From the NCBI RefSeq assembly GCF_028389875.1, contig NC_084668.1, positions 27,076,993 through 27,140,992 of the forward strand: a stretch of DNA of 64,000 nucleotides, read 5' to 3'. Of the stretch, positions 1-12,100 are shown piece by piece. The stretch's first letter is position 1; each line of letters begins with the position of its first letter. The stretch is from Rhea pennata. Its lineage: Eukaryota > Chordata > Aves > Rheiformes > Rheidae. The notes beneath the pieces are model-generated. The model saw only the letters and a list, made by a program, of their open reading frames with translations. It did not search any database and had not been told where the DNA came from. The position numbers and the translations under genes were made by a program.

Positions 1-817
1 TAAAAAGGAAACAGCAGATACCGGCACAAAACTAGCAGATGTTCTTAAAGGATCATCTGTACGAAAACATAAGCATATGTGAAAGAAATCCAACACTATC
101 ATGAAATCAGTTGGTGTCTAAAATAATGGCAGCTCCTTATGGCAGTATGGTAATAGACGTATCAGATACTCAACACATTATGGCTTTTTGTCTGCACATA
201 CTGTTACAACATACGTTGTAGAAACCAGGACTGCTGACTTCCTTAAAGGGAAGACAGTGGTTACCTGATCCACCAATGTTAAGGTACACAAAGAATATTA
301 AATTATTCAGGTTTACGAATCTCATATTTTCAGCTATTTAGGCTCTTCTGTAAATTTTCTAAAAAGGATAAAAATATTTTTAAAGTACTGCACGCATTGA
401 ATTAAAAGCTTGTTTCTAGAGGCAGTGTGCACAATATAGTTGGATATACATAAATGAAACAAAACAAAGTAGGATTTCTTTGGTCTACAAATTATTTGCT
501 GTTTGCTTATCAGCCCAGAAGCAACAACAGCTATTAGTTACTTGCTGCTCTTGTAATATACACAGTTAACTATAAGACACATCTAGAATAAGAGGAAAAT
601 TGCTTTTTGAAGTTTTGTTTACTTTGACTCTAAAAAGTCAAAGTAACTTCCTACTTTCTTTTTATTTTGGTTTTGTAACAGTAAAATAAAGACAGAAATG
701 TATTAATCTTAGCATGTTTTTGTCAAGAAACAAAATTAAAAGAAAATAGAACATCATATTCTCAATTCTACTCAATTTATTGTCATAAACAGTTCCAGCC
801 GGTAGTATTTCAAGAAT

Positions 818-972
818 AATCATAGAATCAGTAAGGTTGAAAGGGACCTCTGGAGATCATCTAGTCCAACCTCCCTGATCAGCAGGGTCGCCCAGAGCAC
901 GGCAGACAAGGTTGCATCCAGGCGGGCCTCGAAGATCTCCAGAGAAGGAGACTCCACAACCTCTCTGGGCAA
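818..972 (-). mobile_element. CR1 LINE 3'-end fragment
   Basis: The stretch contains the hallmark of the avian CR1 3' end read on the minus strand: a 'catagaatca' start, then 'gaaagggacctctggagatc', 'tagtccaacctccctgatca', a 'cagggtcgcccagagca' block and a 'ccacaacctctctgggc' block. It is a 5'-truncated copy of about 150 bp with no coding capacity. CR1 is the dominant LINE of birds and other sauropsids, so this copy is the main clue to the host lineage. Confidence 0.93.
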
Positions 973-2277
973 ACTTTACACTTGAAAGTTAAGATAAGCT
1001 GCTTACATTTGTTATAAGAAAAGACTGTTAGAAGAAAAGAGGTAAAGATGCACAGTAAAGGGACACAAACTGGGGAACGATATGGTAAAATGACAACTGA
1101 GAAGAGATTACAGCATTATTTAGAATGTAAGAGTGGGACAAAATGTTTCACAAAGCTGAAGAACAGAACAACTCACTAGCTGAGAGGCAAGATTAGTGTT
1201 TAAATAAGGAATCTGGCTGCATACTGTTGTTTATGACTTCTAACAAATATTAATTTACAAGAAACAAGAGACTTTTAGCCCTACACCACTAGCATGGACC
1301 AAGATCAGTTGTCTTGCTAATATATCATGATGGAAAGAAACCAAAAGCGTACATTAAAAATTCTGCTGATACATAAACCAGTTTATTCTCTCACCCTGTT
1401 GCACAGAAAGTATAGAAAAATAGTTAATTATTTCATAAACTAAAAATATGCAACAGAAGTGGGTATGGGGGAGCCTTTAGACAAGCCTAAACTTTGTCAT
1501 TTTATGGCCTATAGGAGTTTTAAGATAGCAAAACCATAGCATCAACAATAGGAATTCTTGCATTAAGGAAGATCTTAAGAGTTATTTGTCTGAAAGCTAT
1601 AAAACATGGAATCCTGATACAGTAGTGCCAAAATCCAAGTTCAATGTATACTAACACACATGTAATCCCAAACACACACAAACACAATTTGCAAGATCTA
1701 ACAAAGAAACTTATTTTCTAGAACAAGTGTTTTAGTATCTTCTCTGACCCTCTCTGTAGGGGACTAAAATATGTACAGAAACCACTATTACATAGATTTT
1801 CCCACAACTACCTAACTATGAACTCTCCCAGATTCATCGGGAGAGGAGAAGGGAGGGGGACGAGACACACAGCATTAAGAAATATCTAAAAGTAACCTGA
1901 AATAAAGAACAAATTCTCATGCATTCCTTTACCTTAAACGTACTTAATTTCATAAAAAAAAAGATGTAAATCAACAAATTCTTTAGCTTCATGAAGCATT
2001 TATCTAAAAGACATGCAATATTTTATGAACTTCACTGAAAAAGATTTAAAAGTTTCTTACAAGTTTAAAGACCATGGGATTGTTTAACATTGCATAATTT
2101 CTTTATTACTATATATCTTTAAGATGTAAATCAAACGTGATGCGTATATATCACACTGAGTTACACTTAAAGTTATTTATTTTCATGGCTCTTCCTTTAA
2201 AAAAGTTGAAAGTTTTCCTGTTTTACCTAGACAACAGATAAATTACTTGGAGAAGTTATATTTGCTATACATCAGAA

Positions 2278-2303
2278 GTCAAATCAAAAGCTTTTGATTT
2301 GAC
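2278..2303. repeat. 26-bp perfect palindrome
   Basis: The 13 bases from 2278 (GTCAAATCAAAAG) are followed directly by their exact reverse complement (CTTTTGATTTGAC) with no spacer. The next base pair outward (A/C) breaks the symmetry. It lies in AT-rich DNA inside the presumed CERKL intron 1 and is not part of a repeat I recognise. Confidence 0.95.
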
Positions 2304-5300
2304 CAAATAACTTCAATAATTTATATTTTGTAACAGTCAATTCCCATTTCCATTATTTTTACTGACTGACAGACTGACAGATGTCTTACTTTAGAGATCC
2401 CAAACAGACTGTTGGTATCTATTTCACCCACATCTGTTCCTAAATAGCCTTGGCAGCAGGCCACTATGCACTCAGAATTAATTCTAAGTCCTTTATTGCT
2501 AACTCATTCACTGTTCTGCTATTCCAGTGATTTCTCCTTATTGCTGCACTTAAACTATTCTATCTAAAACTACATACCCACACAAATATAAACATACATT
2601 TTAAATAACAATTTATTATGTACATTTAAATTACATATTGATCATTTTTACTTCATTATAAAAACATATATTGAATAGTATATTAACCTCTGAGTTGCTC
2701 TAGAGATCTTACTTCCTTATTAGTAAATGAATTTAAAATATTATGTTCAATTACTTACATATAAAGGCAAGTTGAGAGGCCTTTTATTCAAATACTCAGT
2801 CCAGCCTACAAAGTAGGTCCCTGAGGGAACAGCTTCATATACCCTTTAGTTAAGTATGCCACACACTTAAAACTACATTTAAAAGAAGTTTTTTGGAATG
2901 ATAAAAGCCTCCAGACTTTGCACACCAGTAAAATACTGGATCATTACCAGTGTGGTTCCATTTCCCGTCTGATAGAAATCTGCTGAGAAACTGCAGTTAC
3001 TGTCCATTGGGAAATCCTGTGGTTATCTCCAAAAAGATGCTGACAACTTGAATGAAGACTTTACTTTTGGTATTTCTTTAAGCAGCAAAAGGCAATGCTG
3101 GAAGAACAGCATTAAGAACACTGAACACTATCTTTGCTGAAGCTGTTCTAAAATACAAGTGATTCCTATGTCTACTGTGCTGCTAATCCTCTGCAATTCA
3201 TTAACTTTTAAGCTTTAGCCATACTGAATAAAGATTTCACTCTATCTGTTCTTAAATATAAGTGATTGTTTTTTTCCATCCCTTGGAAAAGTTTCCATCA
3301 CTTATATCAATGATTATCATCTTTTGGGAACTCACAAATCTTACATAATATTCAAATCTGTGTTTCAGATAGCTTTCTCTTCTGTATTTCTGAAGCAGCC
3401 CACAGCAATAAATTGCTCTACAGTCTGGAAGAGTATTATTAATGTACAGAGAACTCTTGAAGGTGTTTTCTTTTGATTTTTTGATTTCAGTAATTATTTT
3501 TATAGTATAGAAAAGCCATACCAAGAGGAGCTGGAAAATAACTAGTAACTACTTACTCTGAGCTGAATTTTGCATTGCAACATCCACTGTGTTGTTAAAA
3601 GCAAGCAACCAAATATGTGTCAGAGGGTAATTGGCTTCTGCAAGAAGAACCGACTCAGCTGAGCCCCACACCTGAGCTCCAACTGCAGTGTTTCTGATAG
3701 TGCAGCCAAGGCATGCATCTTACTGCCCGCTTTTCCCACTTGAAAGAATCCTCTCCCTTAGGCTCCACATTTACCCATCCGCCCAGGCCCTACTTCTGCC
3801 TGAAGCTTTATCATAATAGAGAGCACCCAGAATTCATAATGGATCGTGCCTATGTGACCAGGAAGGGGAGAAGAGGCTGCCGGAGAACTTACTGAGAGAC
3901 CTTGGGAGTGAATAAGAAAGGAAATCATCAGAAATCCTCAGTGAACAGAGTTAACAAAACCCTCTAGGAAGCAGAAGGAAAAGGGAGAGTAAAGTAGTAA
4001 GTTTGCCTAACAATCACCTTGACCCAAAGCAAAAGAAAGCTCCACAGAAGCAGTGCAAAGGGGCACAGCAGTACATACCCTGAGGTTCATACCTGCTTTG
4101 CCTAGGTTTGATCATATCATTTACTTGGGAACTTTTAGCTGGAGCTTTAAGTTCCTCTTAGAAGAAGTTAGAGGAGCCAAGACTATATGAGCTATCAAAT
4201 GTAAGATCATATGGTGGGAACTTCAGAACTACAGAAGATGGACAAAGGAGGACTTCAGCATGCCTGGAAAACCTGTGGTGAATTACTGGGGGGGGGGGGA
4301 GGAGAGTGGAACAACGGGAACAAGCCTGGCAATTCTCTGACTTGCCACGCTGGAGTGACTGTCTTACAAGAAAGATATTTTCTTAAAGCAGGAAGGAAAA
4401 GTACATAGGAGTCCAAACAGAAAATATTTAGCACCAAGTTCAGGCCATCTGGTGAAGTGTGTGTTCCCTTTCAGAGCCTAAGATAAATTATTTTAAGGCG
4501 GCTTTGGTTTGAGAAAGTGTGCTTAAGCCAAATCTAGGGGAATAGGATCTACGTGCACACATCACACACCACTACCGAACCAGCGACCCATCAGTCAAAT
4601 CAGCCCAGAGAACGTATCAGCAGGGCTCACTTGGAGCAACAAAAGCTGTCCAGACAGCCACCAGCCATCTCCTGTACCTGTTCACAGCTCAGCCCAAGCA
4701 CTGTGCTGCTGCTGCACGAAATGAGAAAGTTGTAGAGGTGGCTCCTCCCAGTACCAGTACACCTCCTGCACTGCCAGTACTCTCTGGCAATTGCAGTTGG
4801 ACTACAAGATAGGTAGAGAGAAAAAAAACATCCAAGTTTCAGACTATGTATTTGGCCTCTGCAGCTGCAGAGGTGCAACCATCCTGATGAGATCATCTGA
4901 GAGAGAAGGAAAAACTAGAGGAGCCTATCATTGGAGTCACCCCCCATGTTATGAGGGCAACAATCCCTCTGCAGAGGAAGTTTTCAGCTCCTTCTCAGGT
5001 CATCTACAGATACAGGCAGGTCCTAAAGAAAGGAGTCACAAGTATTGTTTGGAAGGTCACATTTTGGACATACCTTTTGAATGCTGTTTAGGGAGACTTA
5101 GATTTTGAATGCCATTTAGAGAGTTCTCCTTGCAATGTGAGAAATGACCAGAAGGACAAATGGGTCTCAGAAACAGCCCACCAGTTTTCTTTTTGAGATG
5201 TTTTTCATTCTCAAGGAATGCAGCCTGGAACATCTCCATGAATCAACCACATATTGGACACAGGGGCTGGAATCCATGCTGGTGGAGGACACCTTTTATC

Positions 5301-6404
5301 TTGGTATCTAAGAGTTTGAAAAATCTATGATAAAAGCTCATAGGCTGCCACCAACTTCAAGGACCCTAGTTTCTGAGATACAGCAATTCAAACTACATCA
5401 CAGTAGCCAAAACATAAAATGGCAAATTGGAGCACTGCACTCAAAACTAAACAGTTCATAAATTACATTCAGTCACATACAGAGAGAGCTGTAGATAATT
5501 CCAGAAGGCTACAGTGTTATGTAAGAGCATTACTTAGACACTCCTATTAGCTCTGCAAGAGGAAGGACCACGTGCACAGACTTCTTCAGAACTCAACAGT
5601 CCTTCCAAAATGCAGACATCCATGTCTGAACACAATATTGTATTAACACAGTTATAGTACTTAGCACATAAAAGCTAGTAACTGGACATGCGCACCACAC
5701 CATATTCGTTTGATCTGCGTAGCTCTCGTATCCCTACACAGTTACACAAAATGAAACATGACTTCAGCTTTGAGCATTGGAGTGTTTCTCCGGAGCAGTA
5801 GCAGCACTAGAATCTGAGCCTTCCACAACATTCCTGAAGCTCTGCAGAGTACAGACCACCCCCCAAAAATAACATATTATCACAACACAGAAAAAAATAG
5901 TATTTGGAAGCACCGTTGCTTCCCTGCATACAGGGTCGAATCTCGGCCATATTAAGTTCCTTCAAAAATTAAACTAAATGAGAATTGGTATTTAGGCCTC
6001 AACAAGTTAACCATGCCATAACTGACTGCAGTTGTGCCGTCTAGAAACTCTGCATTCCTGAAATGCAACTTTATTTATAGCATAAGCACTATGAAGTCAA
6101 AACAGGCACTTTCAGGAGAATGCAAATAGTTTGGAAAGTAATACGGTGTGTTCACATTTTTGAGTGGGAAGGAAGAAGTGAGTGTTAAGTTGGAAACATG
6201 TTACTTTTCTTCTAGAATTTTTGTGTATTTTGTTTTATTTGATCAAGTAAAGCCTTTAAAGCCTTTAATCTCTATAGTAGTATCTTTGCACTGCACATGG
6301 TTTTATTGCAAGAGTTCCCAAGTCAGAATCTTCTAAAAACTTCTTCCCAGGTCGACCTTAGTAGCAAGGATAAACAATAATAAAGCAGAGCCTCAAGGCA
6401 AAAC

Positions 6405-7905
6405 TACAAGGCCGGGTCGTACCCGCTCAACTCCGACAGTGGGACACAGGCGCCTCGGCACGAACTGGGGCGCCTCTCGGACCGCGGCACCCACCTGCGC
6501 GCCCCCGTTCGCGTAGCTCTCGGGGAGGCTAACGCGAGGGACGCCGGCGCAGCAGACGCCAGCTCAGATCCCCTTACTGCTCGGCCTGGGGAGGTGCGCA
6601 GACACGGCCTTCCACGTTTCGCACTTTTACTGTCGCGTCTGAGGGGCTCTTTGCAGGAGCAGCTGGAGGACAGATCCGAGACACCTGTGGCGTTATAAAC
6701 CACTTTTTTTCTTCTTCTTTTTTATCACTATAAACCACTTTTTAAAAAAAAAAAAAATCACCTGCGTCACCTCAAGGCGAGGTGACTGCAATCCCATTTT
6801 AGCCAGCTGACTGCGACCCCGCTCACGGGATCCCGCGGGCGGCAGCGGCCCGGAGGCGCCGCGCGGCCCCGGCCCCGGCCCCCGCCGCGGCCCCCGGCCC
6901 GGCCCGGCCCGGCCCGTCCCACCTGCGGGGCTCTCGGGCACGATGGGGCTCCAGCGCAGCCGCCGGGCGCTCAGCACCACGTCGCAGCTCCTCCGGCCGA
7001 TCTCGAAGATGCCCCTGAGCAGCGGCTGCTCCCCCGCCGCGGCCGTCCTGCCCGGCGGGCCCACACGCCCCCGCCGCGGCCGCCCGCGCGCCTCGGGCCC
7101 CGCCGCCGCCGCCGCGGAGGAGGCGGAGGAGGAGGAGGAGGGGGACGGGGACGGCGCGGCGGCGGCGGGCGCGGCCGGGCGGGCGCCCCCCTGCCCTGCG
7201 CGGCCGCCGGCGGGGCCCACGGAGCGCCCGGGCCGGCCGCGCAGGAAGGGCCCCCTGGCACCCAGCATGGCGCCGCCGCCGCCGCGCGGGCTGCGGCCGG
7301 CGCTCGCGGCGTCCCGGCGGCTGCCAAGGCAGCGCCCGCCCGCCCGGCCCCGCCCCGCCCCGGCCCGGCCCGGCCCGCCGCGCCCCGCCCCGCCCCGCCC
7401 CGCGGCCCGCCGTTGCCCGGGAAACGGCGGGCGGGGCCGCGGCCCGAGCGCGGCCTGCGGCGGGAGCGGGGCCTGGCGGGCCGGGCCGGGCCGGGCCGGG
7501 CCGGGGCGGGAGCGGGGCCGCCTGCGGTGGCCGGCGGGTGCAGCGCCCGCCTTCCTCGCTGCCGAGGGCGGAGCGGCGCGCGGCTGGAGCCGCACGGGGC
7601 GCGTGTGCGGCTGGTGCTGCGCTGCCGTCCGCGCTGCTGCCGGCTGGCCTCGGGGGCCCGCTCGGGGGCCGGCGCCACAGCAGCCCTGGGCGCTGGGGGC
7701 TCGGGCCACCGCCAAGCTCGCCTCGGGCTCGGTGCTGACGTGCGGCTGTGCTGAGCTTCGCACCGCGAAGCCGAGTGGCACCGCGCACCCGAGGAGAGTC
7801 CCGCGGCGGCGGCGGCGTGGCCGCGGGCCGAGCCGGAGGCTCGCGTGGGCCGTCCCCGCGGTGCGTGCCGTGCGGGGCTGCTTCACCCGCGGCGACCTGT
7901 AAGGC
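6405..7905. promoter_or_regulatory. CpG island spanning the CERKL promoter and exon 1
   Basis: Base composition changes abruptly from AT-rich to very GC- and CpG-rich near 6405 and falls back near 7905. The island holds simple GC tracts: GGCCC repeats just inside intron 1 (6898-6916), CCCCG/CCCGG repeats at about 7345-7405, and CCGGG repeats at about 7480-7505. CERKL exon 1 sits in its middle, so the transcription start and 5' UTR should lie between 7269 and about 7900 on the minus strand. I see no TATA box, as is usual for CpG-island promoters. The long open frames on both strands here result from the GC bias and are not genes. A weaker GC patch continues at 8160-8300. Confidence 0.8.
6923..7268 (-). 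CDS. CERKL: CERKL, coding exon 1 (ceramide kinase-like protein, N-terminus)
   Basis: This exon encodes the first 115 codons plus one base of ceramide kinase-like protein, a relative of diacylglycerol and ceramide kinases that protects retinal cells from oxidative stress; human mutations cause retinal dystrophy. Residues 83-116 ([18 protein letters not shown], then [15 protein letters not shown]) closely match the end of human exon 1, the start of the pleckstrin-like domain. The exon ends at a clean donor (CCCGCAG then GTGGGA), leaving a phase-1 codon as expected for the Gly. The ATG at 7268-7266 is the only in-frame ATG, with G at -3. Residues 1-82 are Gly/Ala/Pro/Arg-rich with Ser and Ala runs and do not resemble the human N-terminus, so the start is less certain than the 3' end. 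The kinase domain lies outside the window. Confidence 0.88.
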
Positions 7906-8845
7906 GCCTCCCAGCCGCTAAGGGCTTAACCTGTAAGAAAGCAGTGGGCTGGGGGGGTAGTTCTGAGTCGTGTGATTTCATGGTGACTTCAGGCTGCGTG
8001 GAAAAGACATTTCCAAGCAGATAGTTCGGTAATTTTATCGTCTGGCCGTGTGTGTTTATAATAAACGCTGTGCGCCTCTAGGAAATAAACTAATAAAAAC
8101 GTACTGCCTTTCACGGATGGTAACACGAACTGCGATTCAGAGTTCAACGTGAAAACCTGCAAGGCTTTGTGCGGCGGTCACGGGCACCCGGGGCGACCCA
8201 CCACCGCTCAGCGAGCCGGCTGGAGTCCCCAGGGCGGCCCCCACCCAGTGACCACCGAGGGGCCTTCTCTGGTCGTCCCGCAGGAGTCCGCACCCAGCTG
8301 CTCGTGACATAGCTGAGGAGACGGTCTTAAGAAGTTTAGGAAGTCACTACGGTTACAGCCTTTTAATACTCGAGTTGCTTATCACTTAGCTGATGCTCTG
8401 AATATCTGGGAAATAGCCAAACTTTAAGTGTTTTGGAATTTACATCAAATTATTGATTCAGCTCTAACGAGATGTAATTCTGGCAAATTTGCCTCTTCCG
8501 GTGCCTTTTGAAAATCAAGTATTTATTATAATGGAAAAATATTTTGAGAGTGAAAGTATTCTCTGTTTTATTTGTAGTTACTTACCTTTTGTGGAGAATT
8601 TTTCTCCTCTTTCATGCTGCTTGAGAGGTTCACCCCGGTGACAACACTGTTGCTATTAATAGATTGTTGTTAGTCTTTAAGGTGTTACAAAGAATGTATC
8701 TCTTGGAATTCAACATGAAATGGATAAAATACTAACTAACTAAGGCCTGCTTAAAGTAGGTTTATTAACAAGGGAGAAACAGTGCTTCTAAATCATAACA
8801 TGATCACAATACTTCTGCTCCCTTAAAACTGGTAATGGTCTTCTG

Positions 8846-8848
<3 letters not shown>

Positions 8849-8886
<38 letters not shown>
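8849..8886. repeat. poly(T) tract, 38 bases
   Basis: An uninterrupted run of T. On the minus strand it is a poly(A) run, but I see no recognisable retrocopy or LINE 3' end next to it. Confidence 0.95.
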
Positions 8887-8887
<1 letters not shown>

Positions 8888-9136
8888 TGCTAATATTCTT
8901 TGTCCCATAGATGCCCTTTACTGGAAGGTAAAGACTGCAGAATAATGGGAAAGAATAAACAATTGAAATTATGTACAAAATATGAAAGTTTTGTACAAAA
9001 AAAAAAAGTGTTTTCACCTGAAGAGAAATGAGTGATGAGGCAGAAAAAAAACGTAAGGCAAACATACTTGCCTTACCAATTTAATATTCTGATGACTACA
9101 ACAGTAGGTGAACCAATTAAGCTTCTATCAGTTCTT

Positions 9137-9174
9137 TGACATCAGTGAGCTTTAATGTGTTTTCACTGATGTCA
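9137..9174. repeat. 12-bp inverted repeat, 14-base loop
   Basis: TGACATCAGTGA at 9137-9148 is mirrored exactly by TCACTGATGTCA at 9163-9174. Each arm contains TGACATCA, close to the CRE/ATF consensus. No gene is nearby. Confidence 0.85.
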
Positions 9175-12100
9175 TTCAAAAGGAAAGTTAAATCATTAAC
9201 TAGAAGATAAAGCACAATATTCAACAGAAAATGGTTGAATCAGCTCTGCGGCTCTGCACTCTTTAAAAACCACTATAGTCTTTTCTGAGACCATTTATTA
9301 GCCTACGCAATCTACATATATATTATATTGATACCAGATTATTTCTCATAAGGTAAAGGAAAGGATAAGCCAATAACTGTCTTAAAATCATAAAATGATA
9401 CTACTATCAGTGTCATCGTTGAAAGAATATTACAGTTCCCAGGAGACTTGTAATACCTTTCAACTGATGTCAGTAAAAGTTGTAATACAATTTTATGGAT
9501 GCTACTTGAAGGGAATATTAAACCAATAACTGACAAGATACAAAAATGTAGTATATTAAAACATGAAATAGTAATAGCAAGGAAATCTTGTATAATAACA
9601 AAAGATCATTTCAGGGATGTATGGTTCTCTTCACTCTGGGTTTGCTGCTGTTTACAAGTACTCCATTATCACAATCATTTCTATGAAACAGATACCTGTT
9701 TTCCTGGAAAAATACTATTCTATGCAAGGCTATCAGCTTTCAGTTTCTCAGTTTCAGGGATTTCTTTAATTAATATCATAGTTTACAGATTATGTTACAC
9801 TGAATTGGAAGAAAATGCAGAATAGTCTAGCAGTAAAATATCCTAACCATTTTGCAGACTGGTGTCTGAAGCCTCCACCCACAGGACTTCCCTGGAAGAG
9901 GGGCTGTACATGCTCCTGGCTGTTCCTCAAAGGGCAGGTGGCAAAACTCAGCCTGTTAGGGTCCTGACAGCCAGGGAGGAAGGAGGAGTGGGGTCAAGGA
10001 ACTGCAAGGGCAGGCTGCCCCGAAAGTGGAGTTGAGCAGGAGCTGAGGCCAGCATGAGGCCAGCGGGGCTCTGGGCAAAGGGGAGCAAGGGGAGCAGAGC
10101 AGGGCTGGTGTGGTCACCACATCCAGCTAGGAGTCCCGATGGCTGGACAAATCCGTAGTGATGAGGCAGGTCCAAGGGCCTGGATGCCAAATCAGAAGGT
10201 CATGGTCTGGGTGGTGGGTGAACCAGGGTGATGGCCAGGCACAGGCACGGCTACAATGTCACAAACATCAAAAGCAAGATCTTCAGCCTAAATGCAGCTT
10301 TGAGTGAAGGAGGAGAGGTGTCTTCCCCACAGCTGCCTAGAGGTACTCCTCAGCAGTCCGAGGAGGAAGAGACCCGGTGGTACGTCAGGGTGCTGGCCTT
10401 GAGCAGCTGACCTTTCAGGAGAGGCGCACCATGCCCTGGGCCCTGCAAGAAGTAGCAGGAACCTGGGGGGCAACCTAATCTCTCCCAATTGCCTGTATTC
10501 CTTGTCTGAGGAAGGAAGTGGTCCCTGGATCTGTAGATGCCAGGAAGTAGCGGGAGTCTCAGAAATCTTTCCTTAGGAGAACCTTTTGAAGATTGAGAGG
10601 AACCAGGATAACCTCCTGGAAGGAAGAGGAAGTGAGAAAGGTAGAGCCAGTAGTTACTGGAGGAGAGTAAGGAGGTAAAGCATACTATTGGAAAATAAAT
10701 CCTCTCCTTCAAGGAATTAAACAGAAAAATGCCATCAGGTGAATGCTGAGGAACTGGAAGGTCAGTCCCCATGGATAACAGAAGGCTGAAATTAAGGAAT
10801 GGGAATTAAGAAGAGAATAGAGGGTGCTGTGAAGAGAAAACGCTTTGACCAATCTGGAGGATGCAGCTGGACATTTCTGGTAGTGGGACTGTATCACAGG
10901 CTAATAGAGTTTTACTTCTAGAGGAATCTGAATTTTGAATTTGGCAGCATATCTGTGGCTTGTATGTTTTTCTGGCTGCAGTGTCTGCTTATACAATGAA
11001 GATTTAGTGTGCGGTTAGTTATGCTGCAGCTTTTCAGTCCCATAATATTAGCCCTTCTAAGCATTTTCTCTTCTTTCATTGTTACTCCAGAGAAGAATAT
11101 ATTATTTTCGTAACTATCAATATTTGTCTTTGTTGAGTTCTTTTTCCTTGACTTAAAGAAACGATATGAAGCAGAACACCAAGCTTTTTATGAAGTGAAT
11201 GCAGCCATAAGTTAATTATTCTGAAGAAAAAAATGACAGAAATAATATTTAGAAGAGGGTATTAATAATAATAAACATGTCTGAAAAGGAGAAGGAAAAC
11301 ATCAGAAAGAAAGAAAGAGCAAAGAGCAAAGAAGGAGAAGAAAGCCCGAAGTTGTGGAGATGGACAAATACAGGTTTGAGAGAAATGTCTCCAAAAAGAA
11401 GAATAAGAAGAAATTAAAGGATTATGCAGGAATAAAAATGAAAATAAAAAAAAAAATGAAGCCTGAAACTCAAGGTTAAAGTTATTCTTAAGAGAAATAG
11501 GAGTTGAAAGAGATCTTAATCAAAACAGAAGAGAAAGATGTGATAATGGAAAAGAATATAAAATGAGAATGTGTTGATGGGAGGATCACTTTATTCTTTA
11601 TGAAGAAGAAATGAATGAAGAAGTTAATATGTTATCTTTTTAAGATAATGATTTTAAGATAATTTTTTAAAGATAATTGAATATGACCCTTGTTTTCTCT
11701 TGTTCTGTCACCAAAATGTTGGTAAATAGCATAGGTCGTAATTGCTTCTATTTTGTTTCATATAAAATGCAGTTAACTCTGTGCTACCAACTACTACAAG
11801 CTAGGAACTGGAAATCAGGACTGATATTCTGTGTTTTACATACCCTGTAGGCAACCTAAATACTTAAGAGAATGCTCTGAGAGCATTGTCAGATTTAATT
11901 TTGTATTGCATAGCTTCTGACGTTTGGTTAAATACATATATGAATTATTTAAAAAACACTTATGTACATATTTAAAGAACAGTCTATTTGCAGATCTTCA
12001 ACTCACTGTTTCAATATGAATTAATGTACTGTGTTTTTCCAGACTTCTTGTAATACGGGATTTTCAGCTAAGGAATGAGTGCAGACCATTTATGATTTCT

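Larger units (their letters stand above)
1..6922 (-). other. CERKL: CERKL intron 1 (partial), mostly featureless AT-rich DNA
   Basis: This stretch lies downstream, on the minus strand, of the CERKL exon 1 splice donor (GT at 6922-6921), so it should be the start of intron 1. I looked for the expected exon 2 on the minus strand, which in mammals continues with the pleckstrin-like region after the Pro-Ala-Gly end of exon 1, and did not see it. The longest minus-strand open frame (3252-3524) does not resemble CERKL. Contents: a CR1 fragment near 0.9 kb, a 26-bp palindrome at 2278-2303, a G run near 4290, and otherwise AT-rich unique-looking DNA. The intron assignment is inferred from gene order. 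Confidence 0.6.

Noticed and set aside
3252..3524. Minus-strand 90-codon frame considered as CERKL exon 2
   Set aside because: The reading shows none of the residues expected after exon 1 and lacks fitting splice sites.
6693..7902. Long frames on both strands in the CERKL CpG island (up to 397 codons)
   Set aside because: Arg/Pro/Gly/Ala low complexity expected from base composition; only the stretch ending at 6923 matches a known protein.
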